A stretch of DNA of 31,542 nucleotides from Oehlia diaphana (taxonomy: Eukaryota; Glomeromycota; Glomeromycetes; Glomerales; Glomeraceae), in assembly GCA_003833135.1 (NCBI GenBank), contig QZLH01001024.1, positions 15,111-46,652 of the forward strand. Direction: 5' to 3'. A program made the translations under genes and the position numbers. Of the stretch, positions 1 through 8,895 are shown piece by piece. Position 1 is the stretch's first letter. Each line of letters opens with the position of its first letter. Below the pieces are notes generated by a model. It did no database searches, was not told where the DNA came from, and worked only from the letters and a program-made list of their open reading frames with translations.

Positions 1-346
1 AAAAAATAATTAAAAAATTTTTTTGTAAAAAAGTTTATATGTAAATTATGCATAAAATCATTTAATTATTACAGATATTATGCTAATTTAATATAAATTT
101 TTTGAAAAAAACTTAAAATTTTCCACCTTCCACCCATCTTTCATCCCCAATCACCCACCTTTAGGAAATTTGGTTCATTATATAATTTTTTTTCTTTACA
201 CAAATATATATACAAAATGCAAAAAAAAATGTGGTGCGTCTTATGTACTCCTAAAAATTAAACTTACACGATATATAAACTTTTGTAATTTTACTTTTAT
301 AATTCATTACTTTTGTTTTAAATTTTTATAGCATTAAAAATTACGA
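1..346. other. AT-rich intergenic DNA, no gene seen
   Basis: Only short open frames occur here and none has recognisable protein similarity. A pyrimidine-rich stretch with several CCACC/CCACT-like words lies at about 118-165. I see no RNA gene or promoter that I can support. Confidence 0.6.
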
Positions 347-450
347 CTTTACAGCCTAATTATACCATTATGACCTAATTATAGCATTACGGCCTAATTA
401 CAGTATTACGGCATAATTACAGCATTACGGACTAATTACAGTATTATGAA
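347..450. repeat. 19-bp tandem repeat, about 4-5 copies
   Basis: Direct repeats start at 366, 385, 404 and 423 with a partial unit at 442; the unit reads CATTACGGCCTAATTACAG with variants at positions 1, 10 and 11. A degenerate unit precedes 366. The following segment (about 452-495) contains the reverse complement of parts of the unit (CTGTAATGCTGTA), so the array can also form a hairpin. There is no spacer between copies, so it is a minisatellite and not a CRISPR array. Confidence 0.8.
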
Positions 451-1299
451 AAGTGTTATAACTGTAATGCTGTATGCTGTAATATTACGGCATCGGCAAA
501 TCAATTACAGCTAACATCTTTATACACCTACTATAATTACTAATAAATTATGATTTTTAATTTTTTATATAAAATAATTTTTCTTAAATTATATATTATA
601 AAATTTAATATATTTTTGTTCTTTAAGCTTTATTTTACTTATTTAAATACTTTTTTTTTTAATACAATATTTATATAAAAAATTTATATTGAGCTAACTT
701 TTATAATTTCAACCTACTAATTGAACTTATTAATAAAATATAAGTATTACTTTTAAATGCATAAATATATGTAAATTTTTATAGGAAATCAGAAAACATA
801 TTGGATAAAAAACAAGTTTCTTAATAAATTTTAAAATTTATGATTTTGCAAAAATTAACTAATATTAAACTTACAAAATTTACATAAATAATTACTAAAT
901 TTTTTGTACAAATAAAATTTTAATTGTAAATTACATATTATAGTAAAATAAAATTTTATATATTTATAATATTTATTAAATTTTATAATTCAACTATTTT
1001 TAAAAAGTTGCTATTAGTAAAAGTATTTTAATAATCATTTAATTTTAATGAAATTTAATACATAATCATTTCACAAGATTGTAAAATAGTATGGAAATTT
1101 TGAGAATATATTATTTATACAAATTGTTAAATAAATTAATATTACACAAGATGCAGATCATTTAATTAATATGTAAAATACTAATCAATATTTTGAAATA
1201 TTTTACATAATAATATATTTTCAAATTTTTCAGATTTTATTACAATCTTTTGAAATAATTATATATTAAATTTTATTAAAATTTGATGATTGTTGTAAT

Positions 1300-1578
1300 C
1301 ACTGGTAAAAAAATGATTTATCCTACACATATCTTACACATATCGGGTATTCAAAATGTAGAAAATCATACACAAATAATACACATATCATATACATATT
1401 GGGTACTAATATATATATCAAACATATATCAAGTACCTGATAGGTATACTATATATATAAGTACCCAATATGTGTATGATATGTGTATTATTTGTGTATG
1501 ATTTTCTACATTTTGAGTACCCGATATGTGTAAGATATGTGTAGGATATATATAGGATAGACCATTTTTTTACCAGTG
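1300..1578. mobile_element. CACTG-type MITE, copy A (279 bp)
   Basis: A near-perfect palindrome starts CACTGGTAAAAAAATG and ends with the complement CATTTTTTTACCAGTG minus one base. It is flanked by a 3-bp duplication (AAT before and after). Two further copies lie at 3913-4202 and 8137-8415, with duplications TAT and TTA. CACTN termini with 3-bp duplications are typical of the CACTA (EnSpm) superfamily, so I infer a non-autonomous CACTA-like element. The short open frames inside it are by-products of the palindrome. Confidence 0.85.
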
Positions 1579-1956
1579 AATACTTTTACTTATTAACAAC
1601 TTTTTAAAATTAGTCAAATTATAAAATTTAATAAATATTGTAAATATATAAAATTTTATTATATTATAATATGTAATTTACAATTAAAATTTTATTTGTA
1701 TAAAAAATTTAGCAATTATTTATGTAAATTTTATAAATTTGATATTAGTTAATTTTTGCAAAAATCATAAATTTTAGATTTATTATAAATTTTATTAAGA
1801 AACTTGCTTTTTATCCAATATGTTTTCTGATTCCCCATAAAAATTTACATATATTTATGCATTTAAAAGTAATACTTATATTTTACTAATAAGTTCAATC
1901 AGTAGGTTAAAATTATAAAAGTTAGCTTAATATAAATTTTTTATATAAGTATTGTA

Positions 1957-2201
1957 AGAACCCTGCTTACTTCTAATAAAGGTCTCTAAAAAAAATTTCA
2001 AATTTACTAGTAATTTTACCTTACTTCAATTTTTAATATTATTGGTTAATTGATTTAAAAGGAAAAAAATCATAATAATGCAGTATAACATTTCTTTTTT
2101 TAGATATAATTTATCTATTTATAGTAGGATCATCAAAATTTTTTTCTTAGTGATTTTACCTTAAAGTTATGGTGACCTTTATTATAAGTAAGCGGGGTCC
2201 T
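1957..2201. mobile_element. hAT-like MITE copy 1 (245 bp, 8-bp target duplication)
   Basis: Termini are AGAACCCTGCTTACTTCTAA at the left and the complement of AGGACCCCGCTTACTTATAA at the right. Flanks are GTATTGTA (1949-1956) and GTATTATA (2202-2209), an 8-bp duplication with one mismatch. The pre-insertion site can be read from the opposite arm of the surrounding palindrome (near 655-670), which has a single copy. A second, inverted copy of identical length lies at 7887-8131. Eight-base duplications are the hallmark of hAT elements; the family call is inference because no transposase is present. Confidence 0.8.
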
Positions 2202-2411
2202 GTATTATATTAAAAAAAAAAGTATTTTAATAAGTAAAATAAAGCTTAAAGAATAAAAATATATTAAATTTTATAATATATAATTTAAGAAAAAATTATT
2301 TTATATAAAAATTTAAAAATCATAATTTATTAGTAATTATAGTAGATGTGACATTTTCACTGATTGATATTTATTGATTAGCTTAATCATCTTAATAATT
2401 ATTTTCGCATA

Positions 2412-2947
2412 ATGGACAAAATTAATATTATTTTTTATTGATAATGTGAGTTCTTATTTTAACCCAAAGATTTTTGATAAAACTAATCCTAATTTAAATG
2501 AAGATGATTTTAATGATGAAGAAAATAATGAGAAAGAAATAGTAGCAGAATCATCCTATTCAACTCAAAATAGGAAAAAGGTTAATAAAAAAAAAAATAA
2601 AAAAAAAACATGATATAAAGCTTTCTAATATTGACTTCATTTATTTACTTTCAAATACTACTGCTTATCTGTAACCAATAGATGCAGAAATTATTCATAG
2701 CTTCAAATCTAAATATAAAAAAAAGTATTGTAAACATTTAATTCGCAAATTTGATGCTGAAGTAGATTACATAAAGTGAGTTAAAAGATTTTTTATTTTA
2801 TTTTAAAAGAATTTCGTGTTTATTTAATACAACTTGAATTTTTAAAATATTTATTACAAAAAAAGGGTATTGAATTAATACACAATAAAATTACTAATAT
2901 TAATTATTTTTTATTTAGAAATAAATTAAATCTTAAGAAAGCTATTA
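2412..2947 (+). pseudogene. pogo/Tigger-type transposase, middle part (DDE_1 domain), decayed
   Basis: One frame gives IDNVSSYFNP near 2437, corresponding to the second catalytic Asp block (usually DNxxxH). After an acidic and lysine-rich insert it gives LLSNTTAYL-stop-PIDAEII (about 2650-2690), corresponding to the family block NTTAHLQPxDAGII; the Gln codon is now TAA and the third catalytic Asp is retained. HSFKSKYKKKYCKHLIRKFD follows. A 143-bp intron at 2776-2918 (GTGAGT..TTTAG) rejoins in frame to KLNLKKAI. The N-terminal DNA-binding part and first catalytic Asp are absent. The gene is split at 2947 by the TA-flanked element 2948-7363 and resumes at 7364. This family acts in the nucleus by cut-and-paste; this copy cannot be functional. 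Confidence 0.75.
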
Positions 2948-3049
2948 TCGCTGTTTTCAATTTAGTGCGATCAGCCAATTTTTCAGCTGCATGATGCTAA
3001 GGAAATTGGTTTTCATATTTCACGTGATGATCAACATTAATAGCCTATA

Positions 3050-3565
3050 CACAGGTCAAAAAGTGAAAAATCAGGCATCAATCAGTCACCAATCGGGCAC
3101 CAATCAGGTAGCTGATTGGTGACTGATTGGCATTTTTGCCAAATACCGTCACCAATCAGGCAGTTTGCTAACTTTTGATCTAATAATCAGAAAATAATGA
3201 AATATAGTTCATTGGAATTGTCTCAACAAGACGAATCTAATGGTAGTAAAATCATATTTCTAGGATTAATATTTGATGAAATATTAAATAAAAATATAAA
3301 TAGTATACTTTTATTTTTATATTTTACTTAATATTTTATCATGTATTAACCCTAGGAATACAATTTTACTACCATTAGATTCGTCTTGATAAGACGATTC
3401 CAATGAACTATATTTCATCATTTTCTGATCACTGGATCAAAAGTTAGCAAACTGCCTGATTGGTGACAATATTTAGCAAAAATGCCAATCAGTCACCAAT
3501 CAGCTACCTGATTGGTGCCCGATTAGTGACTGATTGATGCCTGATTTTTCATATTTTGACCTGTG
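3050..3565. mobile_element. 516-bp foldback element with CACAGGTCA termini
   Basis: Arms of about 210 bp (3050-3260 and 3355-3565) are reverse complements with only scattered differences, separated by a loop of about 90 bp. The ends read CACAGGTCAAAA and TTTTGACCTGTG; ATA is found on both sides, suggesting a 3-bp duplication. The arms are packed with the short word CACCAATCAG in both orientations, which might be subterminal transposase-binding repeats. No coding capacity is visible. By its termini and duplication length it may be another CACTA-type non-autonomous element; this is inference. Confidence 0.8.
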
Positions 3566-3568
3566 ATA

Positions 3569-3737
3569 CATGCCACCCAAATTATTTTGGGATGCTATAA
3601 TTATAATTTGGAATACCATAATTCATTCAGTTTATATATAATTTACTATGTAAAGTGCCAAAATAATTTGAGATGCCATAATTGAATTTGAGATTTTACT
3701 TATAATTATAGCAGCCCAAAATAATTTGGGTGGCATG
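3569..3737. mobile_element. 169-bp palindromic MITE, TA-flanked
   Basis: The termini are CATGCCACCCAAATTATTTT and its near-complement AAAATAATTTGGGTGGCATG, bounded by TA at 3567-3568 and 3738-3739. Internal words (ATTTGGGATGC, TTTGAGATGCC) are diverged versions of the same arm. TA duplication suggests a Tc1/mariner-derived MITE. The 516-bp element 3050-3565 inserted 3 bp from its left end. Confidence 0.7.
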
Positions 3738-3809
3738 TATATAATAGCCAATAAAATTTGAAATTTTATAAATTAGATAATCTAGTTTTGCGCTTTGCAA
3801 TTTTTTGAC

Positions 3810-5807
3810 ATGAAAAAAATGGTAAAAGAAATGAAAGAAAAGTATAAAATTGGAACGTATTTTGGATGTCAAAAATGTTTATATTGCAAAATAAACTTAG
3901 AAAAAAATATATCATTGGTAAAAAAATGATTTATCTTACACATATCTTACACATATCGGGTATTCAAAATGTAGAAAATCATACATAAATAATACACATA
4001 TCATACACATATCGGGTATTAATATATATATCATACATATATCAGGTACCTGATAGGTATACAATATATATAAGTACCCGATGTATATATGATATGTGTA
4101 TTATTTATGTATGATTTTCTACATTTTGAGTGCCTGATATGTGTAAGATATGTGTAAGATATGTGTAAGATATGTGTAGGATAGACCATTTTTTTACCAG
4201 TGTATGTAAATGTAAAAAAACAGTTAAACCAACTAGAACAAATAGAACAGTTCAAATTAAAACTGCATATCTAAAAATGTTTAACTCTACTTCTTCTAAT
4301 CATAAATAATTTAACTTTATCAAAAGTAAAAATGAATGCTTTCAATATGGATATGATTTTAAAAAAAACATTCAATTATTATTTTGCTTAACATGCAATA
4401 GTTTTTATCAACACTTGTTTTCTAAAAATTCTAACTCTTCTAATAAATCAAATTTAACAGAAGGAATAGAAAATACAGAAGAAAAAGGAACAGGAGAAAT
4501 AAAAGGAACTGTTATTGCAAAAATAATTGATCTTAAAGCTACCTCTTCTGAAATTTTTACAACAATAATTCAAAGTGAATCTAAATATAATAATTCAGAA
4601 ACTGAAAATGAGAGTGATGCTAAATTAGAATTACAAACTTGTTATCAAACAAGCAGATGGTACCGTTCTTTCAGCCAAGAACTACTCAGTTACAATCTCT
4701 GAGTTGGATAGTTTTTATTTGTAATTCAAAATAACATCATGGTTCTTCTTAAAGATAAGGAAATTAATGCTAATGATTATAATGTTTCTTTCAAATCAGA
4801 AAAAGCTCAAGGAGCGGGTACTCTATTAGTAGATGTATGTAATTTTGAGAATTTTAAATCAGAATATATTAAACTTGCTGCTGCAAAGAAGGTTGTACTT
4901 ATTCTTATTACCATGAAAAAAAAGGAAAAGCTAATTAAACGAAAAAAAAGGTAACTTTTATTTATTATGTAAATTTTTTTATTATATTTAGAAAAAATTA
5001 ATTATATCATTTATATGGAATTTTAATTAGAAATCTAATTCAGATAACGAAGAAGCAATTTGTAATGAATCAATTCCAAAGATCAACAACAATAATAAAG
5101 TTCCAAAAATATCAGATATCTTCGTACTTAATCAAAGAATTGCAAAAAATGTTATAAAGTTACGAAAAGAAATTTGGTGTCCTATGCATACAGACATTAC
5201 CTAAAAGATCGTGAACCTCATACTAAAATAAGTAATATGATATTTTCAACATGGGCTATGGAAATGGTTAGTTATTTAATTTATAATATTGATTATTAAA
5301 ATTGTTTAATTAACGCGTGATTTTTTAAAATATTTTAGCTTAATGGTCTTGCAACGATTAAAAAACCACCAACATATCCTTCATTTGCATATATACATCC
5401 ACCAAAAAATAGATCTCAATCCATTATACCACAATTTTCTAACAATATATAAGATTCAATTAATCCTTTTTTTTCTAATATTTTACAAGCATTAGTCACT
5501 CCACATTTTTTTCAACTACCGCAATCACAACAATCATTCCAATAACCACCATTATAACCATCATTTTAACAGACATCATCACAACCATCATTTCAACAAA
5601 CTATACCTTCAATGGCCAAATTTTTGCATCAAATAAATGAAATAGAAAAAACAGAAGATTATTATTTTAAATTTTTAGAAGGATTCGAAAAACTAAGAAT
5701 TAAAGTTAAACATTTAAATAAATTGAATGATGCACAATTCAAAGCTTGTGGAAATTACAATTGGAGATATTAAAACTATTAGAGAAGCTGCTCAAAATTA
5801 TAAATAA
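3810..5807 (+). pseudogene. Cargo gene of the Tc1-like element: Cys-motif protein of unknown function, decayed
   Basis: I do not know the function. A start ATG at 3810 opens a Lys-rich N-terminus followed by YFGCQKCLYCKINLE, then (after the MITE at 3913-4202) CKCKKTVKPTRTNRTVQI. Further on come FCLTCNSFYQ (about 4383), an acidic Ser/Asn-rich linker, and the region 4739-4949. GT..AG introns are visible at about 4950-5031 and 5257-5338. A conserved-looking block LRKEIWCPMHT precedes the second intron and GLATIKKPPTYPSFAYIHPP follows it. A Gln/Pro-rich tract then leads to a helical C-terminus (FKFLEGFEKLRIKVKHLNKL, then AAQNYK, stop at 5805) that could be SAM-like. Stops near 4313, 4700 and 5203 and at least two frameshifts break it. 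The CxxCxxC plus CxC cluster suggests metal binding. It ends about 105 bp from the convergent transposase stop. I recall similar multi-copy proteins in Rhizophagus but cannot check. Confidence 0.6.
3913..4202. mobile_element. CACTG-type MITE, copy B (290 bp), inside the cargo gene
   Basis: Same family as 1300-1578. The left terminus has decayed to CATTGG and the right retains CCAGTG. It is longer by one extra 11-bp GTGTAAGATAT unit near 4141-4175. The flanks show a TAT duplication. Taking out the element plus one TAT keeps the host frame and joins LEKNI to CKCKKT, so the insertion came after the gene existed. Confidence 0.85.
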
Positions 5808-5912
5808 ATAAAATTTTGAAATTCTTAAATTGTCTTAGTAATAAATTGAAATTTTATTTTTATTTTTCTATTCTATTTTTTTTCATTATAAAAAAATTTT
5901 TTTAGTTCTATT

Positions 5913-7160
5913 TTAAAAATATCCACTTCCTCTAAAATACCCTCTTGCCATTTGAAATGTAATTTGAGAACAAGCTATAAGTAAAGGATAAATAGGATTA
6001 TAACTAATTTCCACAAAATATCTATTTCTTTGTAAAAATTGTTTAATTGTAGAAAAAGTAGTTTCTATATATAGGATTAAGATCGGGTAAATAAGGAGGT
6101 AAAAATTCAACTTTTACTTCAAATGCACTCAAATAATCAAGAAGGTTTTGATCATAGTGTATTTTAGCGTTATCAAAAACTAAAACTTGAAAAGGGATTC
6201 ATTTATGGCAACTATAAAATAATGTTTGATAATTTAGTTATTAATACAAACAATAAAATTTTTAATAATATATAAAATAGCATTTACTACTTGTGAAATT
6301 ACAAATTCCTTAAACCTTTGTTTTGTACAACTTCCTTTTATGATGTTTATAACAATTATACCTCGTTCTGTTAATACAGGTAAAAGAGTATATTTTTTGT
6401 CTTAAACAAAAACCACTTTTTTTAATGCTCTTAAATTTACTCTTGAATAACCATATAAATGATGATTCATCCATAAATACCAATTGATCAATTTTATAAT
6501 GGCCTATAGATACAATAAATGCACTTCTTAACAATTCATTTCTTTCAGCAGCAGCTTTTTGCAACTAAAGTAATAATAAATTGATAAATTAATTAGTATT
6601 ATTATAAAATTATTATAATGTTTCTATAAAATCAAAAAATTTACTTTTTGCGAGTAATACCACAATAAGCTAATAATCTCCATAAAGTTGGAACAGAAAC
6701 ACGTTTTCCTGTTCGTACTTGCATTACTTCTATATATTCATCAAGATAATAATTAACATTTTCACTAATAATTTCGCATAATATCTAATATATAATTGTA
6801 TAATGAGTATACAGTATATTTTTATACAAACAGTTTATTTACTATTTCTAATTATACTTACATTCATATCACTTCTATTGAAAACTTTTTTCTTTCCTGG
6901 TAGACGTCTTCATGGGTTTACAACACATTCCCATTTTGCATATATATTTATTACTTTATTTACTAATATTTCTTCAATATAAAGTAGTTTTGCAATTTGT
7001 TTTCTTGAGTATCCATAATTATATAAGAGTATTATATGCCATTTAAGATCCTCAGCTAAAGTTTGGCTATAGAAACTTTGCAAAAAGAAAAAAAAGAAAA
7101 TTAGAAGGAAATCTTCAAAAAAATACATGACTTTATTGTTTGATAACCAGCTCTTACTTA
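5913..7160 (-). pseudogene. IS630/Tc1-like DDE transposase, decayed, with introns
   Basis: Read on the minus strand. N-terminal helix-turn-helix: LAEDLKWHIILLYNYGYSRK then QIAKLLYIE (about 7030-6960), then KWECVVNP and a Lys-rich GKKKVF. After an intron (about 6783-6860): ISENVNYYLDEYIEVMQVRT, then GKRVSVPTLWRLLAYCGITR. After a second intron (about 6565-6640): LQKAAAERNELLRSAF and LVFMDESS (first catalytic Asp, about 6475). GSCTKQRFKEFVISQV precedes a third intron (about 6200-6275). VLVFDNAKIH carries the second Asp (about 6165) and LPPYLPDLNPI, frameshifted, leads to the catalytic Glu region (about 6065-6085). The C-terminus reads QMARGYFRGSGYF, with a stop at 5913. Several frameshifts and stops make it non-functional. 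This family performs TA-specific cut-and-paste transposition, matching the TA at both ends of the host element. Confidence 0.8.
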
Positions 7161-7363
7161 GTAAATACCATACCTGAAAATTTTGTAGGTATCTAGTTTA
7201 TTGTAAAATATTTATGAAATTGTGAGGAAATTGGAGGAAATCAGATATAATAAAAAAGTTTTATTAGAAACATTTAAAAAAAAATGGTGGAAATCGGAAA
7301 AATCAAATCTGATTATCATATAATTACACAATTAGGCTGATCACATTAAATTAAAAACAGTGA

Positions 7364-7850
7364 TAAATATATTACTGATAGATAGAATAATGACAATCTG
7401 AAACTATTGGATTAAGTCCAGCATACTTTCTATCTTATATAAATAATGATAATGTAAATTTTGAATCAAATTCTGACACTACCAAAATTGAAGATCTTCT
7501 TGATAATTTGCCAGAGACTGATAATGTGTGAAACTATTTTCAGATACTTGATCATGAAATTCCAGTTGAAGAAAACTTTACTGAAAAATAAATTGTCAAC
7601 CTAATACAATTTAAAAATAAAGAAAAAAGTGAAGATGATAATGGTAATTTAAATAATGAAATACCTTTAATATCAATAAAAAAGGCAGTTAGTAATTTGA
7701 AAATATTTATTTTCTATTTTTAATAGCAAACTGATTCTGAATTTAATTTTAATGATTTACAAATTTTTTGAAAGTATCTAAAATTGTCTAAAGTTCAAGA
7801 ATTTAATTCAAAAAAACAAAGTACACTTGATATATTTTTTAAAAGTAGAC
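7364..7850 (+). pseudogene. pogo/Tigger-type transposase, C-terminal part, decayed
   Basis: This continues the coding sequence cut at 2947. KYITD, then (after a frameshift) TI-stop-NYWIKSSILPAYFL correspond to the family block around TIxNCWxKTGIL. LDHEIPVEENFTEK, IVNLIQF, an acidic stretch, PLISIKKAVSNLKIF, QTDSEFNFNDLQIF and KKQSTLDIFF complete the usual C-terminal layout. There are at least four in-frame stops. The C-terminal acidic and KQxTLDxFF blocks are commonly seen in pogo-like transposases. Confidence 0.75.
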
Positions 7851-7886
7851 ATTATTTGGTTAATATAATTAGTAATTACCTTATAT

Positions 7887-8131
7887 AAGATCCTGCTTAC
7901 TTATAATAAAGGTTATTGTAACTCTAAGGTAAAATTACTAAGAAAAAAATTTTAATGATCCTACTATAAATAGATAAATTACATCTAAAAAAGAAAATGT
8001 TATACTGCATTATTATAATTTTTTTTCTTTTAAATCAATTAACCAATAATATTAAGAATTGTAGTAAAGTAAAATTATTAGTAAATTTGAAATTTTTTCC
8101 AGAGACCTTTATTAGAAGTAAGCGGGATCTT
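7887..8131. mobile_element. hAT-like MITE copy 2 (245 bp), inverted relative to copy 1
   Basis: The termini are AAGATCCTGCTTACTTATAA and the complement of AAGATCCCGCTTACTTCTAA; the whole sequence is the reverse complement of 1957-2201 with few changes. The left duplication is CCTTATAT (7879-7886). The right copy begins CCTTA at 8132 and is interrupted by the CACTG MITE at 8137; removing that MITE with one TTA gives CCTTATAT, so the 8-bp duplication is perfect. Confidence 0.85.
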
Positions 8132-8136
8132 CCTTA

Positions 8137-8415
8137 CACTGGTTAAAAAATTGTCTATCCTACACATATCTTACACATATTTTACACATATCGGGTACTC
8201 AAAATGTAGAAAATCATACACAAATAATACACATATCATACACATATCGGGTACTTATATATATAGTATACCTATCAGGTACCTGATATATGTATAATAT
8301 ATATATTAATACCCGATATGTGTATGATATGTGTATTATTTGTGTATGATTTTCTACATTTTGAGTACCCGATATGTGTAAGATATGTGTAGGATAAATC
8401 ATTTTTTTACCAGTG
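8137..8415. mobile_element. CACTG-type MITE, copy C (279 bp)
   Basis: Same palindromic family as 1300-1578, with ends CACTGG and CCAGTG and TTA on both sides. It landed inside the 8-bp duplication left by the hAT-like MITE at 7887-8131, so it is the younger of the two. The open frame it contains is a by-product of the palindrome. Confidence 0.9.
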
Positions 8416-8714
8416 TTATATTAATATGCATAATATAATTTTTATTAATAATAAATTGTTAATTAACTTTTAAATTTTTGTTAATTGATCCGTTTATACT
8501 CTAATTTATTTTTTAATAAATCATAAAAATGAAGATAATACAATTTTGTAATTTTTTATATAATTATACTGATACTAAAAGTTTATATATGTGTGATTAT
8601 ATAGCAAACCCTTACTAATAAATATACTTTTTTATAATCACAGCATTAGGTAATCCTGAGACCTGTGATTATGAAGAGGATTAACTGTATAAGCATTTTA
8701 TTTAGTGATTACTA
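8416..8714. other. Intergenic DNA with a possible one-ended pogo-type remnant
   Basis: There is no gene. A hairpin TAATCACAG..CTGTGATTA spans about 8635-8673, followed by AAGAGGATTAACTG-TA ending near 8695. In reverse complement this starts TA-CAGTTAATCCTCTTC, resembling the CAGT-start termini of the element at 8715-8895. I cannot find a convincing left end. Confidence 0.35.
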
Positions 8715-8895
8715 CAGTCTATCCTTGATATAGCGAAGAAGTCGTTCTGCATCTCAAATTTGTTATAGCAAGTTAACAAAGAATTTGAAGAATTTGATTA
8801 GTTACTTCGTTATAGTAAGTAAAAATCGATATATTTTATTGGCTAAGCGTCACATGATTCATTATATAAAAATTTGCTATAGAAAGGTTAAACTG
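8715..8895. mobile_element. pogo-type MITE (181 bp, CAGT termini, TA duplication)
   Basis: The left end is CAGTCTATCCTTGATATAGC and the right end in reverse complement is CAGTTTAACCTTTCTATAGC, followed by AAA/GAA. TA lies on each side (8713-8714 and 8896-8897). CAGT termini and TA duplication match the pogo/Tigger group, which the decayed transposase in this window also belongs to. Whether that transposase mobilised it is unknown. Confidence 0.75.

Larger units (their letters stand above)
520..2346. mobile_element. Large imperfect palindrome (foldback element), about 1.3 kb before later insertions
   Basis: The sequence from about 520 to 1130 reappears in reverse complement between about 1195 and 2346. 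Examples are ACTATAATTACTAATAAATT near 530 matching AATTTATTAGTAATTATAGT near 2325, and the TCAGAAAACATATTGGATAA block near 790 matching its complement near 1810. The loop is only a few tens of bases near 1165. Two later MITEs (1300-1578 and 1957-2201) sit in the right arm; removing each with one target-site copy restores collinearity with the left arm. Arms are imperfect, so the palindrome is old. I cannot see clear terminal duplications or any coding capacity. It may be a foldback transposon or a head-to-head duplication. Confidence 0.75.
2948..7363 (-). mobile_element. Tc1/IS630-like element with TIRs, TA duplication and a second gene
   Basis: The left end at 2948 reads TCGCTGTTTTCAATTTAGTG and the right end, in reverse complement from 7363, reads TCACTGTTTTTAATTTAATG; the match runs through GATCAGCC (about 36 bp) with weaker similarity further in. 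TA flanks both ends (2946-2947 and 7364-7365). Inside are an IS630/Tc1-type transposase on the minus strand (about 5913-7160) and a convergent, intron-containing gene on the plus strand (about 3810-5807). Three later elements (3050-3565, 3569-3737, 3913-4202) inflate it; without them it would be about 3.4 kb. It interrupts the pogo transposase, whose reading frame resumes beyond 7364. Most Tc1/mariner elements encode only a transposase, so the second gene is unusual. Confidence 0.75.

Noticed and set aside
366..460. CRISPR-like array
   Set aside because: The 19-bp units are contiguous with no spacers, and the genome is eukaryotic.
1283..1501. Open frame of 72 codons
   Set aside because: It runs inside the CACTG palindrome; the same artefact appears at 4031-4255 and 8214-8402. 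The His/Ile/Tyr-rich translation comes from the repeated ACACATATC words.
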